Source: Tragulus kanchil
Lineage: Eukaryota; Chordata; Mammalia; Artiodactyla; Tragulidae
Direction of reading: 5' to 3'
Assembly: GCA_022376925.1 (NCBI GenBank)
Contig: JAIOJX010000031.1
Location: 142,308,854-142,372,853 of the forward strand
Length of the DNA: 64,000 nt
Under the pieces are notes generated by a model, which saw nothing but the letters and a program-made list of their open reading frames with translations, was not told where the DNA came from and made no database searches. Numbering within the stretch: the first letter of the stretch is position 1; the number at the start of each line of letters is the position of its first letter. The position numbers and the translations under genes are program-made. Positions 1 through 11,942 of the stretch are shown piece after piece.

Positions 1-795
1 ACATAAGATGAGCCTGCAGCATCTTGTACTGCCAGAAAATAAGGAGTTAAAAACAAACAACAGTGAAAAAAAAAAAAAAGAGCACCCTGTTAGTCAAGGG
101 GACATAGGAGTTAAATGAAAAAACACACAAGTGCACAATGGTCAAAGATGAAACAAATTGAGCTAAAAAATAAAGTAGTATTGGACTATAACCTAAAATG
201 TAAAATAAATATCCATGAAGAGATACTGATATTAGCGACTACTGAGTAAATTAATAAATGAAGAAGAACCAGATCTGTCAGGCAGAAAGATTCCCAATAA
301 ATTATGTAGATACTTTGTCCTCAGGGAAGGAGAACATAACTCCCCAGTCCTTAAGTGAGTGCTACACACTTCCTTCCAACGAGGACGCTATAGAACGAGG
401 GGGACAGAGTAAGTTTTCGGTAGAGAAATCTGACAAGCACTGCCTGAGTCAGGTGATCAAGGACAACATCCACAACAATGTCGTGTTGACTGTATGTATC
501 CTTGATATGACACAATTAAACTGAGACTTTACCTCTATGACCCTCTATCTCCAAATCTGTGATCCCAATCTAATCATGAGAAACATGTCAGGTAAATTCA
601 AGTCAAGCAACATCTGACAATATATTGGGCCAGTACTCTTGAAAAGTGTTAAAGTTAAAAAAATGCAAGAAAGCCTGAGAAAACTGTCAAAGCCAAGAGG
701 AATCTAAGGGGACACTACAACCAAATGTGACATGGAATCCTGAATGGGATTCTGCAACAGAAAAGGATCACCAGGTTAAAGCTAGGGAAATTTGA
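1..795. other. unique non-coding sequence
   Basis: AT-rich sequence with short A-tracts. The only open frame of note (258-524, 88 codons) has no recognisable domain or splice context. I see no gene and no named repeat here. Confidence 0.5.
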
Positions 796-805
796 ATAAA
801 CTATG

Positions 806-1025
806 TGCATGCTAAATTGCTTCAGTCATGTTCGACCCTTTGTGACCCAATGGACTATAGCCTGCCAGGCTCCTCTATCCATGGAATTCTCCAGGCAAGA
901 ATACTGGAATAGGTTGCCATTTCTTCTTCCAGGGGATCTTCCCAACCCAGGGATTGAACCTGCATCTCTTGTGCCTCCTCTACTGACAGGCAGATTCTTT
1001 ACCACTAGCACCACCTGGGAAGCCT
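806..1025 (-). mobile_element. Bov-A2/Bov-tA type SINE, antisense
   Basis: Non-autonomous ruminant retroposon. On the + strand it reads through the reverse complement of the Bov-A body (ctccaggcaagaatactgga, then the reverse of the tRNA-Glu head, ending accacctgggaagc). It is flanked by a short imperfect direct repeat, aaactatg at 798-805 and again near 1029-1036, which fits an L1/BovB-mobilised insertion. Open frames on both strands here (826-1014, 803-1027) are SINE translations, not genes. Confidence 0.9.
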
Positions 1026-1036
1026 GAAAAAACTAT

Positions 1037-1889
1037 GGACTTCAGTTGATAATAATAGTGTATCACTATTGGTTCATTAATTGCCCAAAGATATGGCACC
1101 TAATGTGAGATGTTACTAACAGGGGAAACCGTGTGTATTTGTGTATGTGAATATGGGGAAGCCTATACTACCTGCTCATCTTTTCCTCTAAATCTAAAAC
1201 TGTACTAAAAAAATAAGGCCTGTTGATTAAAGAACAGAGCAACTTGACTTGTAAAATTCAGGATATGACCCAGTCTCCAGGTGCCTTACACTCTTCAGAC
1301 CCTGGTCCTTCTATCATGTGGCCTTACCTTTTGCCATTAGTGACCGACATGAACTATTTCAGTCAAGGCCAGTGTTGTCTGGAATGATCTGGGAAGCTCA
1401 TCACATAGGTCCCTCTAACTCTTCTTACGAGTTGGCCCAAATCTGTACCTCGGCCCACATCTCTGAATGGTTAGCACTGCTCATGGGCAGGAGAGGGGAA
1501 GGCGAAGGGAAAAGATAGTCTTACCCCCTACAGAGTTTATGGGGGCTCAGGAACATGTACCATATACAACTTAAGCCTGGTGTTTATGTATGGGAATATA
1601 TTAAATGCCATCTGCCTAACCATTTGCCATGGTATAAATTAAGGCGACATCAACAATGCTACAATGCCAAGGAGCACTCTGCTGTCTTCCAGTTTGATAT
1701 TAAATGGATTTTGTTACCAAACTCTCCTTACAAACATGAAAAGAACAGTTGCAAGCCTTCTGGAGGAACAGATGGTCTCGGAGGTTTCCCAGCGCTGGCT
1801 CACTGTGAAAGTTACAGGGTTTACATTTTCTTTGCTGTAAAGAGTTGACTGAGTTATGGCTGATATGGGGCACAGCAAACATTGGGTGG
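1037..1889. other. unique non-coding sequence
   Basis: No repeat or gene recognised. Several 60-97 codon frames on both strands overlap one another and carry no domain, signal peptide or splice structure I can recognise. Confidence 0.5.
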
Positions 1890-2040
1890 GTGAGCTTAAA
1901 CCTGACCCTGCCACTTTCTTGCTGTGTGAACTTTGGCAGATTATTTCACATCTTAGAATCTCAGTTTTTTCACCTGTAAAATAGGGGTAACGACATCAAC
2001 CTCAAGATTTCAGTGAGAAAACTCAGGCTTCCTCTAACTG
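1890..2040 (+). repeat. MIR SINE fragment
   Basis: Old mammal-wide tRNA-derived SINE. The core reads ttgctgtgtgaactttggca, then tctcagttttttcacctgta and aaaatagggg, the familiar MIR wording for 'tgtgtgaccttgggcaa ... cctcagtttcctcatctgtaaaatgggg'. Its 3' half is also in the second copy of duplication 1 (3006-3130), where about ten bases are missing. Confidence 0.75.
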
Positions 2041-4086
2041 TCCTTGAGTTACAAGGAGAAATATATTTTACACTGTGACCTAATGTGCATACACACTCAC
2101 ACACATAATTGAAACAAAACTTTCATTCACAGTATTCATCCTTGAAGTGCATGATCTACTTGGATAGAATTTAATAGATCTAATATAATCTATTCTAGTC
2201 TTTTCTATTTTGTCCTCTTCTGTTTATAGGCAACCCAGGAAATCATTTTAGGTCTACTAAAAGCTTACAATTTGTACATGAACACATGGCTATATTCAAA
2301 ACGGATAACGAGCAAGCACCTACGGTATAGCACATGGAACTCTGCTCAATGTTATGTGGCAGCCTGGATGGGAGGAGGATTTGAGGGAGAATGGATACAT
2401 GTAGATGTATGGCTGAGTTCCTTCCCTGGTCACTTTAATCTATCACAACAGTGGTAATCGTCTATACCCCAAAACAAAATAAAAATTTGAAAGTTGGACA
2501 CAAAGATAAAATTTATTTACTTATTTATATATTTATTTACTTTTGAAACATATAAACACCTGCATGTGTATTGAATATAGTTAGGGGGAAAAGGAAGCTA
2601 GACTTTTCTCACAAAGTCAACCTGATTTACGTGCTTTCTTTGATCAAGAGGACTGATTTACTAATTAGATTACATCAGGTACACATAAATTAAATGTATT
2701 CATAAATTAAATGAGTAAAATCAAGATAGTGTATTAAATACAGAAAAAAGTGCTTGACAGATGAAAGTCACATAGGAAATATGAGCAGATAGTATTTTGA
2801 TTACTGGCATAATATTACTGATCGTGGAGAAGTGATGTGAAACGGTAGATTATAAAATCACACGAGTCTGTTCCAAAAAACCCAGTCAGTAGGCTAGCTC
2901 TTTCCTGATCTTGAGCTGCACCTACTTAACAAAAGTAGTAGCATTTCAGTCTTTCCAGGGTCCAGCCCAGTGTAGTGAAAGAAGCCCTAGTGTTCACTGT
3001 AGGAGTTTCTTGCTGTGTGAATTTGGTATTTCACATCTTAGAATCTCAGTTTTTCACCTGTAAAATAGGGTCGACATCAACCTCAAGATTTCAGTGAGAA
3101 AACTCAGGCTTCCTCTAACTGTCCTTGAGTTACAAGGAGAAATATATTTTACACTGTGACCTAATGTGCATACACACTCACACACATAATTGAAACAAAA
3201 CTTTCATTCACAGTATTCATCCTTGAAGTGCATGATCTACTTGGATAGAATTTAATAGATCTAATATAATCTATTCTAGTCTTTTCTATTTTGTCCTCTT
3301 CTGTTTATAGGCAACCCAGGAAATCATTTTAGGTCTACTAAAAGCTTACAATTTGTACATGAACACATGGCTATATTCAAAACGGATAACGAGCAAGCAC
3401 CTACGGTATAGCACATGGAACTCTGCTCAATGTTATGTGGCAGCCTGGATGGGAGGAGGATTTGAGGGAGAATGGATACATGTAGATGTATGGCTGAGTT
3501 CCTTCCCTGGTCACTTTAATCTATCACAACAGTGGTAATCGTCTATACCCCAAAACAAAATAAAAATTTGAAAGTTGGACACAAAGATAAAATTTATTTA
3601 CTTATTTATATATTTATTTACTTTTGAAACATATAAACACCTGCATGTGTATTGAATATAGTTAGGGGGAAAAGGAAGCTAGACTTTTCTCACAAAGTCA
3701 ACCTGATTTACGTGCTTTCTTTGATCAAGAGGACTGATTTACTAATTAGATTACATCAGGTACACATAAATTAAATGTATTCATAAATTAAATGAGTAAA
3801 ATCAAGATAGTGTATTAAATACAGAAAAAAGTGCTTGACAGATGAAAGTCACATAGGAAATATGAGCAGATAGTATTTTGATTACTGGCATAATATTACT
3901 GATCGTGGAGAAGTGATGTGAAACGGTAGATTATAAAATCACACGAGTCTGTTCCAAAAAACCCAGTCAGTAGGCTAGCTCTTTCCTGATCTTGAGCTGC
4001 ACCTACTTAACAAAAGTAGTAGCATTTCAGTCTTTCCAGGGTCCAGCCCAGTGTAGTGAAAGAAGCCCTAGTGTTCACTGTAGGAG
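1915..4086. repeat. direct duplication 1 (1.08 kb x2)
   Basis: Copy A is 1915-3005 and copy B 3006-4086, head to tail. The body offset is 1081 bases, but the offset at the start is 1091: copy B lost about ten bases in its first 70 (for example 'tgaatttggtatttcac' against 'tgaactttggcagattatttcac'). The rest looks identical. The content is MIR 3' end plus unique AT-rich sequence. The ragged start suggests a poorly resolved consensus edge. Confidence 0.97.
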
Positions 4087-4396
4087 AGGTTTCTCCCCTC
4101 TCTCAGCTCCCACAGGGTCAGCTTCTCTCCCTTCCTCACCTTTCTGCTGCTTCTGAGTCCCCAGTCAGACTGAGCACACCCCCAGTCCTGTGTCCATGGC
4201 AATGACCTGCTCAAGAATGCATCCTGTATTAGCTTGTTTCCCTTCCCCATCTCTCTTTCCTCCTCCCTTACCAGTGCTTCTTGGGATCATCTTCAAAACA
4301 AACTACTTGCACTCAAGCTCTTGTCTCTGGGTCTGCTTCTGGAAGAATGCATACATCCTTAAATCACCTGAAAACTCAGCCTTAGGACATACAGAG
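4087..4396. other. unique non-coding sequence
   Basis: Pyrimidine-rich single-copy sequence between duplication 1 and the next SINE. No gene or named repeat seen. Confidence 0.4.
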
Positions 4397-4605
4397 GGGT
4401 AACAGGACCTTAGTGGTAAATAATCTGCCTGCCAATGCAGGAGACAAGGAGATGCAGGTTCAGTGCCTAAGTTGGGAAGATCCCCTGGCAGAGGAAATGG
4501 CAACCCACTGCAGTATTCTTGCCTGGAGAATCCCACATATAGAGGAGCCTGGCAGGCTATAGTCCATGAGGTCTCAAAGAGCTGGACATGACTGAGCACA
4601 TACCC
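4397..4605 (+). mobile_element. Bov-tA SINE
   Basis: Forward-oriented Bov-tA: head 'tagtggtaaataatctgcct' derived from tRNA-Glu, then the Bov-A body 'ggcaacccactgcagtattc', ending gctggacatgactgagca. The usual opening gcttccctggtgg is eroded. The last 60 bases recur at 5641-5700 because duplication 2 begins inside this element. Confidence 0.85.
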
Positions 4606-6736
4606 ATGATAATATCTATGAACGTCACTCAATGTGTGGCACATTAAAAATTATTAAGACAAAAACAAGGAATGTTGAGGCCTGCTCTCTTTAGGACCTA
4701 AAGGCTATTCAAAGCTCCTTGCATTCATACTGGCTCCAGTCATTGCTGGGAACAGGCAAAGATGGCCCACCACACCTCACCTTGAGAAGAGGCCACCAAG
4801 GATCTAGCTGCTTTCCCCTTCCTCACGTCCTCTTTTTTGTGGGTAAAGCCTCTTATTCTGCACAGGTCTTGGTGGTAAAGGGCTTCTTCCAATAATGCAT
4901 GATATCTATCTGTCCGTCTTGTTTTGTTTCTTTGCCAACTAAATAAAGGACACTGATCTCAAAACTGAAAGAAAAAAGATTTGCCTATCTTTCTTAAAAC
5001 ATATCTCATATCCTCCAGGTTTAGAAGGGCTAACCCACCCCTTGTATAACTCGCTGGAGCACCCGCAAAACTACCTTTTCTTCAGACAGAACATATCTTT
5101 GATTGGGCTTGTGTCTGTGATAATGATGCAGGTGAATTTTATCATTCCTTTCACCCTACGAGTAATGAACAAATTCACTGTGTATTACTTTGGACTTGAT
5201 CTCTGGCAAAACACGACTGGAACAAACAATTTGATTTGTCAACACCTTTACAAGGGCTCCTCAATCAATGTCACAAATCCAAATTTAAACAGCAAAGTAC
5301 ATTTGACTGCAAGACCCTAGACTGATTAGAGCTCCGAGTTCAGAGAATTGCTCCAGACAGGGCAGCAATCAGATTATTAACTCCACTTGAAAATACTCTC
5401 TGCTGCCCGGGATTAGCATGCATATTTTGATATAGATCGATAAGCAATCTCCTCTCTATAAGAAATGCCTGCAACATTCATTTGGCTGATCAAAGGCAGA
5501 TATCAGCTGGCTGTGACAGCTAGCTATTGTTTCCCTGCTTTCTTTACAGAAGAGCCTCTATTAAAAAAAAATTCCCTGGCTCTTTTTCAGCTAATAGTGG
5601 AAGCCAACCGAGAGTCACAAAATCCCATCTTCTTCTCGAGGAGCCTGGCAGGCTATAGTCCATGAGGTCTCAAAGAGCTGGACATGACTGAGCACATACC
5701 CATGATAATATCTATGAACGTCACTCAATGTGTGGCACATTAAAAATTATTAAGACAAAAACAAGGAATGTTGAGGCCTGCTCTCTTTAGGACCTAAAGG
5801 CTATTCAAAGCTCCTTGCATTCATACTGGCTCCAGTCATTGCTGGGAACAGGCAAAGATGGCCCACCACACCTCACCTTGAGAAGAGGCCACCAAGGATC
5901 TAGCTGCTTTCCCCTTCGTCACGTCCTCTTTTTTGTGGGTAAAGCCTCTTATTCTGCACAGGTCTTGGTGGTAAAGGGCTTCTTCCAATAATGCATGATA
6001 TCTATCTGTCCGTCTTGTTTTGTTTCTTTGCCAACTAAATAAAGGACACTGATCTCAAAACTGAAAGAAAAAAGATTTGCCTATCTTTCTTAAAACATAT
6101 CTCATATCCTCCAGGTTTAGAAGGGCTAACCCACCCCTTGTATAACTCGCTGGAGCACCCGCAAAACTACCTTTTCTTCAGACAGAACATATCTTTGATT
6201 GGGCTTGTGTCTGTGATAATGATGCAGGTGAATTTTATCATTCCTTTCACCCTACGAGTAATGAACAAATTCACTGTGTATTACTTTGGACTTGATCTCT
6301 GGCAAAACACGACTGGAACAAACAATTTGATTTGTCAACACCTTTACAAGGGCTCCTCAATCAATGTCACAAATCCAAATTTAAACAGCAAAGTACATTT
6401 GACTGCAAGACCCTAGACTGATTAGAGCTCCGAGTTCAGAGAATTGCTCCAGACAGGGCAGCAATCAGATTATTAACTCCACTTGAAAATACTCTCTGCT
6501 GCCCGGGATTAGCATGCATATTTTGATATAGATCGATAAGCAATCTCCTCTCTATAAGAAATGCCTGCAACATTCATTTGGCTGATCAAAGGCAGATATC
6601 AGCTGGCTGTGACAGCTAGCTATTGTTTCCCTGCTTTCTTTACAGAAGAGCCTCTATTAAAAAAAAATTCCCTGGCTCTTTTTCAGCTAATAGTGGAAGC
6701 CAACCGAGAGTCACAAAATCCCATCTTCTTCTCGAG
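4545..6736. repeat. direct duplication 2 (1,096 bp x2)
   Basis: Copy A 4545-5640 and copy B 5641-6736 abut exactly, with only a 3-base gag shared at the join. I noticed one mismatch (ccttcctcac against ccttcgtcac). The unit starts in the middle of a Bov-tA and ends in unique sequence, so no element boundary explains it. The 92-codon and roughly 63-codon frames inside are repeated for this reason only. Confidence 0.98.
5330..5560. promoter_or_regulatory. possible cis-regulatory block
   Basis: Repeat-free stretch with a dense run of developmental transcription-factor core motifs: ggatta (5410, OTX/PITX-like), atgcatat (5418, POU-like), atcgat (5436, ONECUT/CUX-like), gatcaaagg (5488, TCF/LEF-like), tgacagct (5514, TALE-like) and attgttt (5526, SOX-like). 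Such clustering suits a conserved enhancer, but short motifs also occur by chance. The same block appears at 6426-6656 through duplication 2. Confidence 0.25.
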
Positions 6737-7538
6737 GCTGAAACACAATTAGTGCAGTAGGGACTTGAGTCTTTTCTGTGATAACCTAACCCATTTCCAC
6801 TGTGTTCACTGACAACAAATGGCAAGCTTCTTCTCCCTCCTCTCCTTCCCCCATTCCCTTCTACTCTGACTTATTTTTCACGGGTGCAGTGGTCCCAGTC
6901 TGGGACTCTCAGAAGGATAGACTTCATCCTTTGCCATCTAGTTGCTTCCTTGGTGAGGTCAAAGTTCATATGTGCAACCTCTGATACTGTTTTAAACTAG
7001 CTAGCTCAGCTGTAGACTCTGGTTGTGGCTACAGAATTGGTTTATTCCTTTAAAAGCCTGTTATTCAGTCTCTTCACCTTTATCTCTCTCCCTGCTTCTT
7101 TTGACAAAATATCATTTTCTTGTGGGAAACCATTTTTATTCATAATCTCTGCCTGCTTTCTCCATCTCAAACTCTTTCCCCCTCACCTAAAGCTTTCTTG
7201 TACAATCAACTCACTAATGAAAACCTAACTTACCCATCAATTGTTTTCTTCTGTCCAAAGACCCCCATAAATAAAAACAAGACACAGTCCCTCTCAAGAC
7301 AGATGGCTAAGGGACAAATGTGGGTGATAGAATAGTTTGCCCAGCATGATTGAGCTTTTATTTAAAAAGCCAACGTATGCTTGTGTTTATACGTGCACAC
7401 ATATATATTCACTACCTATACATTTGTTCTACATATGCATATACACACAAATAAACACACCTCTCTAAACACACACACACACACACATATGAGAACATCT
7501 CACTGTCATTGGTTATAGAACATTGATTAATCGGGAAC
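6737..7538. other. unique non-coding sequence with (CA)n
   Basis: Mostly repeat-free. A short (AC)n microsatellite lies at 7469-7487. Small frames at 7025-7335 overlap in two phases and are not convincing. From 6891 onward this belongs to duplication 3. Confidence 0.45.
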
Positions 7539-7551
7539 TTAGATTCTGTTT

Positions 7552-7724
7552 GGGTTTCGCTGGTAGCTCAGCTGGTAAAGAATCTGCCTGCAGTGTGGGA
7601 GACCTGAGTTCGATCCCTCGGTTGGGAAGATCCCTTGGAGAAGGGCACGGCTACACACTCCAGTATGCTTGCCTGGAGAATTCCATGGGTTGCAAAGAAT
7701 CAGACATGACTGAGTGGCTTTCAC
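7552..7724 (+). mobile_element. Bov-tA SINE with TSD
   Basis: Head gctcagctggtaaagaatct, body 'gcctggagaattccatgg' and end cagacatgactgagtggc mark a forward Bov-tA. It is flanked by a 13-base direct repeat with two differences, ttagattctgttt (7539-7551) and ttggattttgttt (7725-7737), consistent with target-primed insertion. Confidence 0.9.
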
Positions 7725-8653
7725 TTGGATTTTGTTTACCTGTCTCTCTTCTCTTAGAATTCTGAAGCTTTGTGTTATGATTCAGGAAAAGAATGACCTT
7801 AAGGATGAGAATTAGAGCTGTCTCACATGTTCTCACTATGTATCTGTTCTGATTTGTTCTTAATCTTGCTGTGAGATGTTGACATGTGTGTCTTAGATCG
7901 TGAGGTCCTTGAAAGCCTGTTTTGATGGCTCACTCTCTGCAGCACATCACCAGGCTACTGCTCACTCATTTTCTAGGTAAAGGGCATGTTTTTTAAAAGC
8001 ATCGGATGGTCCCAGTCTGGGACTTAAAATCCTTTGCCATCTAGTTGCTTCCTTGGTGAGGTCAAAGTTCATATGTGCAACCTCTGATACTGTTTTAAAC
8101 TAGCTAGCTCAGCTGTAGACTCTGGTTGTGGCTACAGAATTGGTTTATTCCTTTAAAAGCCTGTTATTCAGTCTCTTCACCTTTATCTCTCTCCTGCTTC
8201 TTTTGACAAAATATCATTTTCTTGTGGGAAACCATTTTTATTCATAATCTCTGCCTGCTTTCTCCATCTCAAACTCTTTCCCCCTCACCTAAAGCTTTCT
8301 TGTACAATCAACTCACTAATGAAAACCTAACTTACCCATCAATTGTTTTCTTCTGTCCAAAGACCCCCATAAATAAAAACAAGACACAGTCCCTCTCAAG
8401 ACAGATGGCTAAGGGACAAATGTGGGTGATAGAATAGTTTGCCCAGCATGATTGAGCTTTTATTTAAAAAGCCAACGTATGCTTGTGTTTATACGTGCAC
8501 ACATATATATTCACTACCTATACATTTGTTCTACATATGCATATACACACAAATAAACACACCTCTCTAAACACACACACACACACACATATGAGAACAT
8601 CTCACTGTCATTGGTTATAGAACATTGATTAATCGGGAACTTAGATTCTGTTT

Positions 8654-8826
8654 GGGTTTCGCTGGTAGCTCAGCTGGTAAAGAATCTGCCTGCAGTGTGG
8701 GAGACCTGAGTTCGATCCCTCGGTTGGGAAGATCCCTTGGAGAAGGGCACGGCTACACACTCCAGTATGCTTGCCTGGAGAATTCCATGGGTTGCAAAGA
8801 ATCAGACATGACTGAGTGGCTTTCAC
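8654..8826 (+). mobile_element. Bov-tA SINE, copy B of duplication 3
   Basis: Same element and same flanking repeats as 7552-7724, displaced by 1102 bases. It is not an independent insertion. Confidence 0.9.
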
Positions 8827-9115
8827 TTGGATTTTGTTTACCTGTCTCTCTTCTCTTAGAATTCTGAAGCTTTGTGTTATGATTCAGGAAAAGAATGACC
8901 TTAAGGATGAGAATTAGAGCTGTCTCACATGTTCTCACTATGTATCTGTTCTGATTTGTTCTTAATCTTGCTGTGAGATGTTGACATGTGTGTCTTAGAT
9001 CGTGAGGTCCTTGAAAGCCTGTTTTGATGGCTCACTCTCTGCGAGCACATCACCAGGCTACTGTCAACAATATGGCACCTGCTAGGTGTTTACTAGGTAA
9101 AGGGGCATGTACTCT

Positions 9116-9530
9116 TAAGGATTATTTTATTTGTTTTAAAACTTTACAGATCTGAATGGATTGTGGGGGAGAACAGCCTCATTGAGTGAAAATCTGCATT
9201 TTAGTGTGGCTTAAAATAAAGACACTTGGAATAGAGTCACCCTGATATGACTGAAACTACACAAATAGAGAATATTCAGGCTGTTGGACACTGATACTAT
9301 AAAAAGGTAAAAATATGCAGTAACATATACTTTGATAAGATTTCAAGTTTTGAAGTACTTAAAACAGTGAGCATTTCCTTGAAATATTTATTTTTTTCTT
9401 TCTGTCTGGAAAAGGGATACAATAAACCTAAGCTTTGTCCAATAACTTCAACTGTATTGTAAGTGGGATTTAGAGACATCTTTTGAGTTCCTTAAGACGG
9501 ATAACCTCTACAGGTTTTATATTATCCTGA
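9116..9530. other. unique non-coding sequence
   Basis: AT-rich, no gene or named repeat recognised. Confidence 0.45.
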
Positions 9531-9741
9531 GCTTCCCAGGTGACGCTAGTGGTAAAGAATCTGCCTGCCAATGCAGGAAAGACAAGAGACACGGGTTCCA
9601 GCCCTGGGTCGGGAAGATCCCTGGAAGACGAAATGGCAACCCACTCCAATATTCATGCCTGAACAATCCCATGGACAGAGGAGCCTAGTGGGCTACAGTT
9701 CATGGGGTCACAAAGAGTTGCACACTACTAAGCACAGCACA
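9531..9741 (+). mobile_element. Bov-tA SINE
   Basis: Forward Bov-tA: gcttcccaggtgacgctagt head, then aatggcaacccactccaata and ttcatggggtcacaaagagt in the body. It is moderately diverged and carries a few short insertions. Confidence 0.9.
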
Positions 9742-10257
9742 GCAACTTCATAGTAACATGGTGGGCTAATTCCCACCTTACAAATTATGTATGTTTGTTC
9801 ATTACAACAAACATATTATGTATGTTTTTTTACCGGTAAGGAAACAGGATCAAATGGCTGACTCAATTACCCACAGATTTCCAGTCAGATCTGACTATAA
9901 AACTGGGGAGAAGAGAGACTTAAAACTTCAATGGCATGTGGAAGAAACTTATTGTGAAATGAAGGAACTAATGTTTAGTGTCAGAAACCAACCTGTGAAA
10001 GTTACATTTGTGAAAATATCTCTTTCTCAGGAAAGCAACAGAAATGAGTCTTATGATTGATGTGGCTGGAATCTTGCTCAGGAGGCTTAATTCTAACATC
10101 CTCATAAGAATTAGAGAACTCTGCCATTACCGATAGACCCTGATTGTGTTGACTTAGAAAAATCTAGGTTCAATAAATAATCATATTTGACAGAAACATA
10201 CATAAACGTGACTTTCACTTGGGGGCATGCTTCCATCTATCTCTGATTAAAACATGT
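9742..10257. other. unique non-coding sequence
   Basis: Contains an 89-codon frame (9791-10060) without recognisable domain, conserved splice sites or neighbours that would support coding. No repeat recognised. Confidence 0.4.
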
Positions 10258-10425
10258 ATCTCAGCTGGACCTCTTACTAGTTAGGCAACCTTGCTCAAAT
10301 TTCTTAACCTCTCTGTAATCTCTCTGCTAAATAATGTCTACCTTGTGGGGCTGCTGTGAGGTTTAAGCAAGATGGCATGTGTGAAGTACTAGAAATAGCA
10401 CTGGAACATGCTATTTTAAAGACTG
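10258..10425 (+). repeat. MIR SINE fragment
   Basis: Reads tagttaggcaaccttgctca, then ttcttaacctctctgtaatc and ggggctgctgtgaggtttaa, matching the order of the MIR core and 3' part. It is old and diverged. Confidence 0.75.
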
Positions 10426-10647
10426 TATTGATAACATCTCTTTTGTAGTCATTTTAAAACTTATTTCAGTTGTGTTTCTGCTTATATATAATTTAACAGA
10501 CACACTATAGTTTTATAGGTACAAAAAGTGAGCTGCTGTACATACCTTTTCTTAGAGATAATAAAGGCACATAAGGAATGAAATACAGGGCCACCTCTGT
10601 TAATTACATAACAATTTAGGTCTATAGCAGTCACAATAATAGAAGGC

Positions 10648-10856
10648 TGTTGCTGTTGTTTAGTTGCTAGGTCATGTCTGATTCTTTTGAGACCCTATGA
10701 ACTATAGGCTGCCAAGCCCCCCTGTTCATGGGACTTCCCAAGCAAGAATACTGGAGCAGATTGCCATTTTCTTTTTCACATAGTCCCAGTCCAGGAATCA
10801 AACTCATGTCTCCTGATTGGAGGAGGATTCTTTATGACCGAGCCACCCTGGAAGCA
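10648..10856 (-). mobile_element. Bov-A2 type SINE, antisense
   Basis: On the + strand it reads gttgctaggtcatgtctgat, caagcaagaatactggagca and ends accgagccaccctggaagc, the reverse complement of Bov-A/Bov-tA. Duplication 4 begins inside it, so only its right two-thirds recur at 11795-11942. Confidence 0.88.
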
Positions 10857-11794
10857 CATAAGAGAAGGGCTTTATTTATTTTGCTTATTTACTCAAGAAA
10901 AATTAGGTGCTACTAGTAACAACAACAATACATTTTCTCAAGTCTTGGTTTTCTTATCTGTCCAGACAATCAGGAGCAAGGGAAAAAATGTATTTTTTTG
11001 TCTTTTTTAAATGGGTCTTTCTACTTATGATATTTTCTGATTGATTAAGGTCATTAGTTTTTTTCTCTCCTTTGCTGTAAAGACACAGACCTTTAGCTGC
11101 AAATATTGAAAATTGCTATATTTGTTCCCAATGTTCTTAAAATTTCAAAATGATTTCATAAACGTTATCTCTCATGAAACATCTTGAGATGAGGTGAATG
11201 AAGAATTATTTAAGAAATATTTATTAAGCATCTACTGTGTTCCAAGGCATTTTGTTAGGGGCTAACAAGCCAAAATGCTGATGTGTTTGTCCTTTGGACT
11301 CGTGAAATATTACTGTTCTTGTTTGAAATAAAGACATGTAGAAATGAAGTAAATTTCCCTTTAAGCATCAAAACCTGTGGGTTCTTCATTCCCAAGTTTG
11401 TTCTGTGAAGATAGTGGGCTTGTGACCTGTAAGCCACAAAGATCTCAGGAAGGGAGGAGAGGAAGGAGGGACAGAGGGACACATTTATTAAGGATAAGTT
11501 GACAATGGTCAACTATAACGTGGAGCTGGAGTCCTAGTTGGAGTTATAAATGCGAAAACAGTCTAATTATCATAGTAGAAAGGACCTGTCCAAATATTCT
11601 GTCTATGGAAGGAAAACCAAGAAGGGAATTACTAGCTTGACCTTTGTTATTTTTAACCTTGATTTGTATGTATTAGGCCCATTTCATTATGCTCCTACTC
11701 CCATGGCATTTGGTTTGAAAATTCAGCTTTCCATGTGCCTGAAGATGTTCTTGGAACCATCATATCTAGCTCACCTATTTTTGAGACCTAAAAA
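10857..11794. other. unique non-coding sequence (inside duplication 4)
   Basis: No gene recognised. Around 11205-11262 the wording tttattaagcatctactgtg resembles the antisense start of a MIR, but it is too short to be sure. Confidence 0.4.
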
Positions 11795-11942
11795 GGCTGC
11801 CAAGCCCCTGTTCATGGGACTTCCCAAGCAAGAATACTGGAGCAGATTGCCATTTTCTTTTTCACATAGTCCCAGTCCAGGAATCAAACTCATGTCTCCT
11901 GATTGGAGGAGGATTCTTTATGACCGAGCCACCCTGGAAGCA
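11795..11942 (-). mobile_element. partial Bov-A2, copy B of duplication 4
   Basis: Same SINE as 10648-10856, truncated by the duplication join rather than by reverse transcription. Confidence 0.88.

Larger units (their letters stand above)
6891..9115. repeat. direct duplication 3 (1.1 kb x2)
   Basis: Copy A about 6891-8007, copy B about 8008-9115, body offset 1102. Both ends are degraded. The start of copy B lacks about 15 bases present in copy A (gggactctcagaaggataga against gggacttaaaa). The end of copy A (7960-8007) is a garbled, shortened version of 9060-9115. An intact Bov-tA is carried in each copy. Confidence 0.96.

Noticed and set aside
4545..6736. LTR pair of an endogenous retrovirus, suggested by long direct repeats
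   Set aside because: The two copies abut with nothing between them, begin inside a Bov-tA, lack tg...ca ends and primer-binding site, and duplicate unique host sequence.
7552..7640. tRNA gene, from the box-B-like gttcgatccct and a tRNA-like head
   Set aside because: The head is the tRNA-Glu-derived start of a Bov-tA SINE; the acceptor stem is not maintained and the Bov-A body follows directly.
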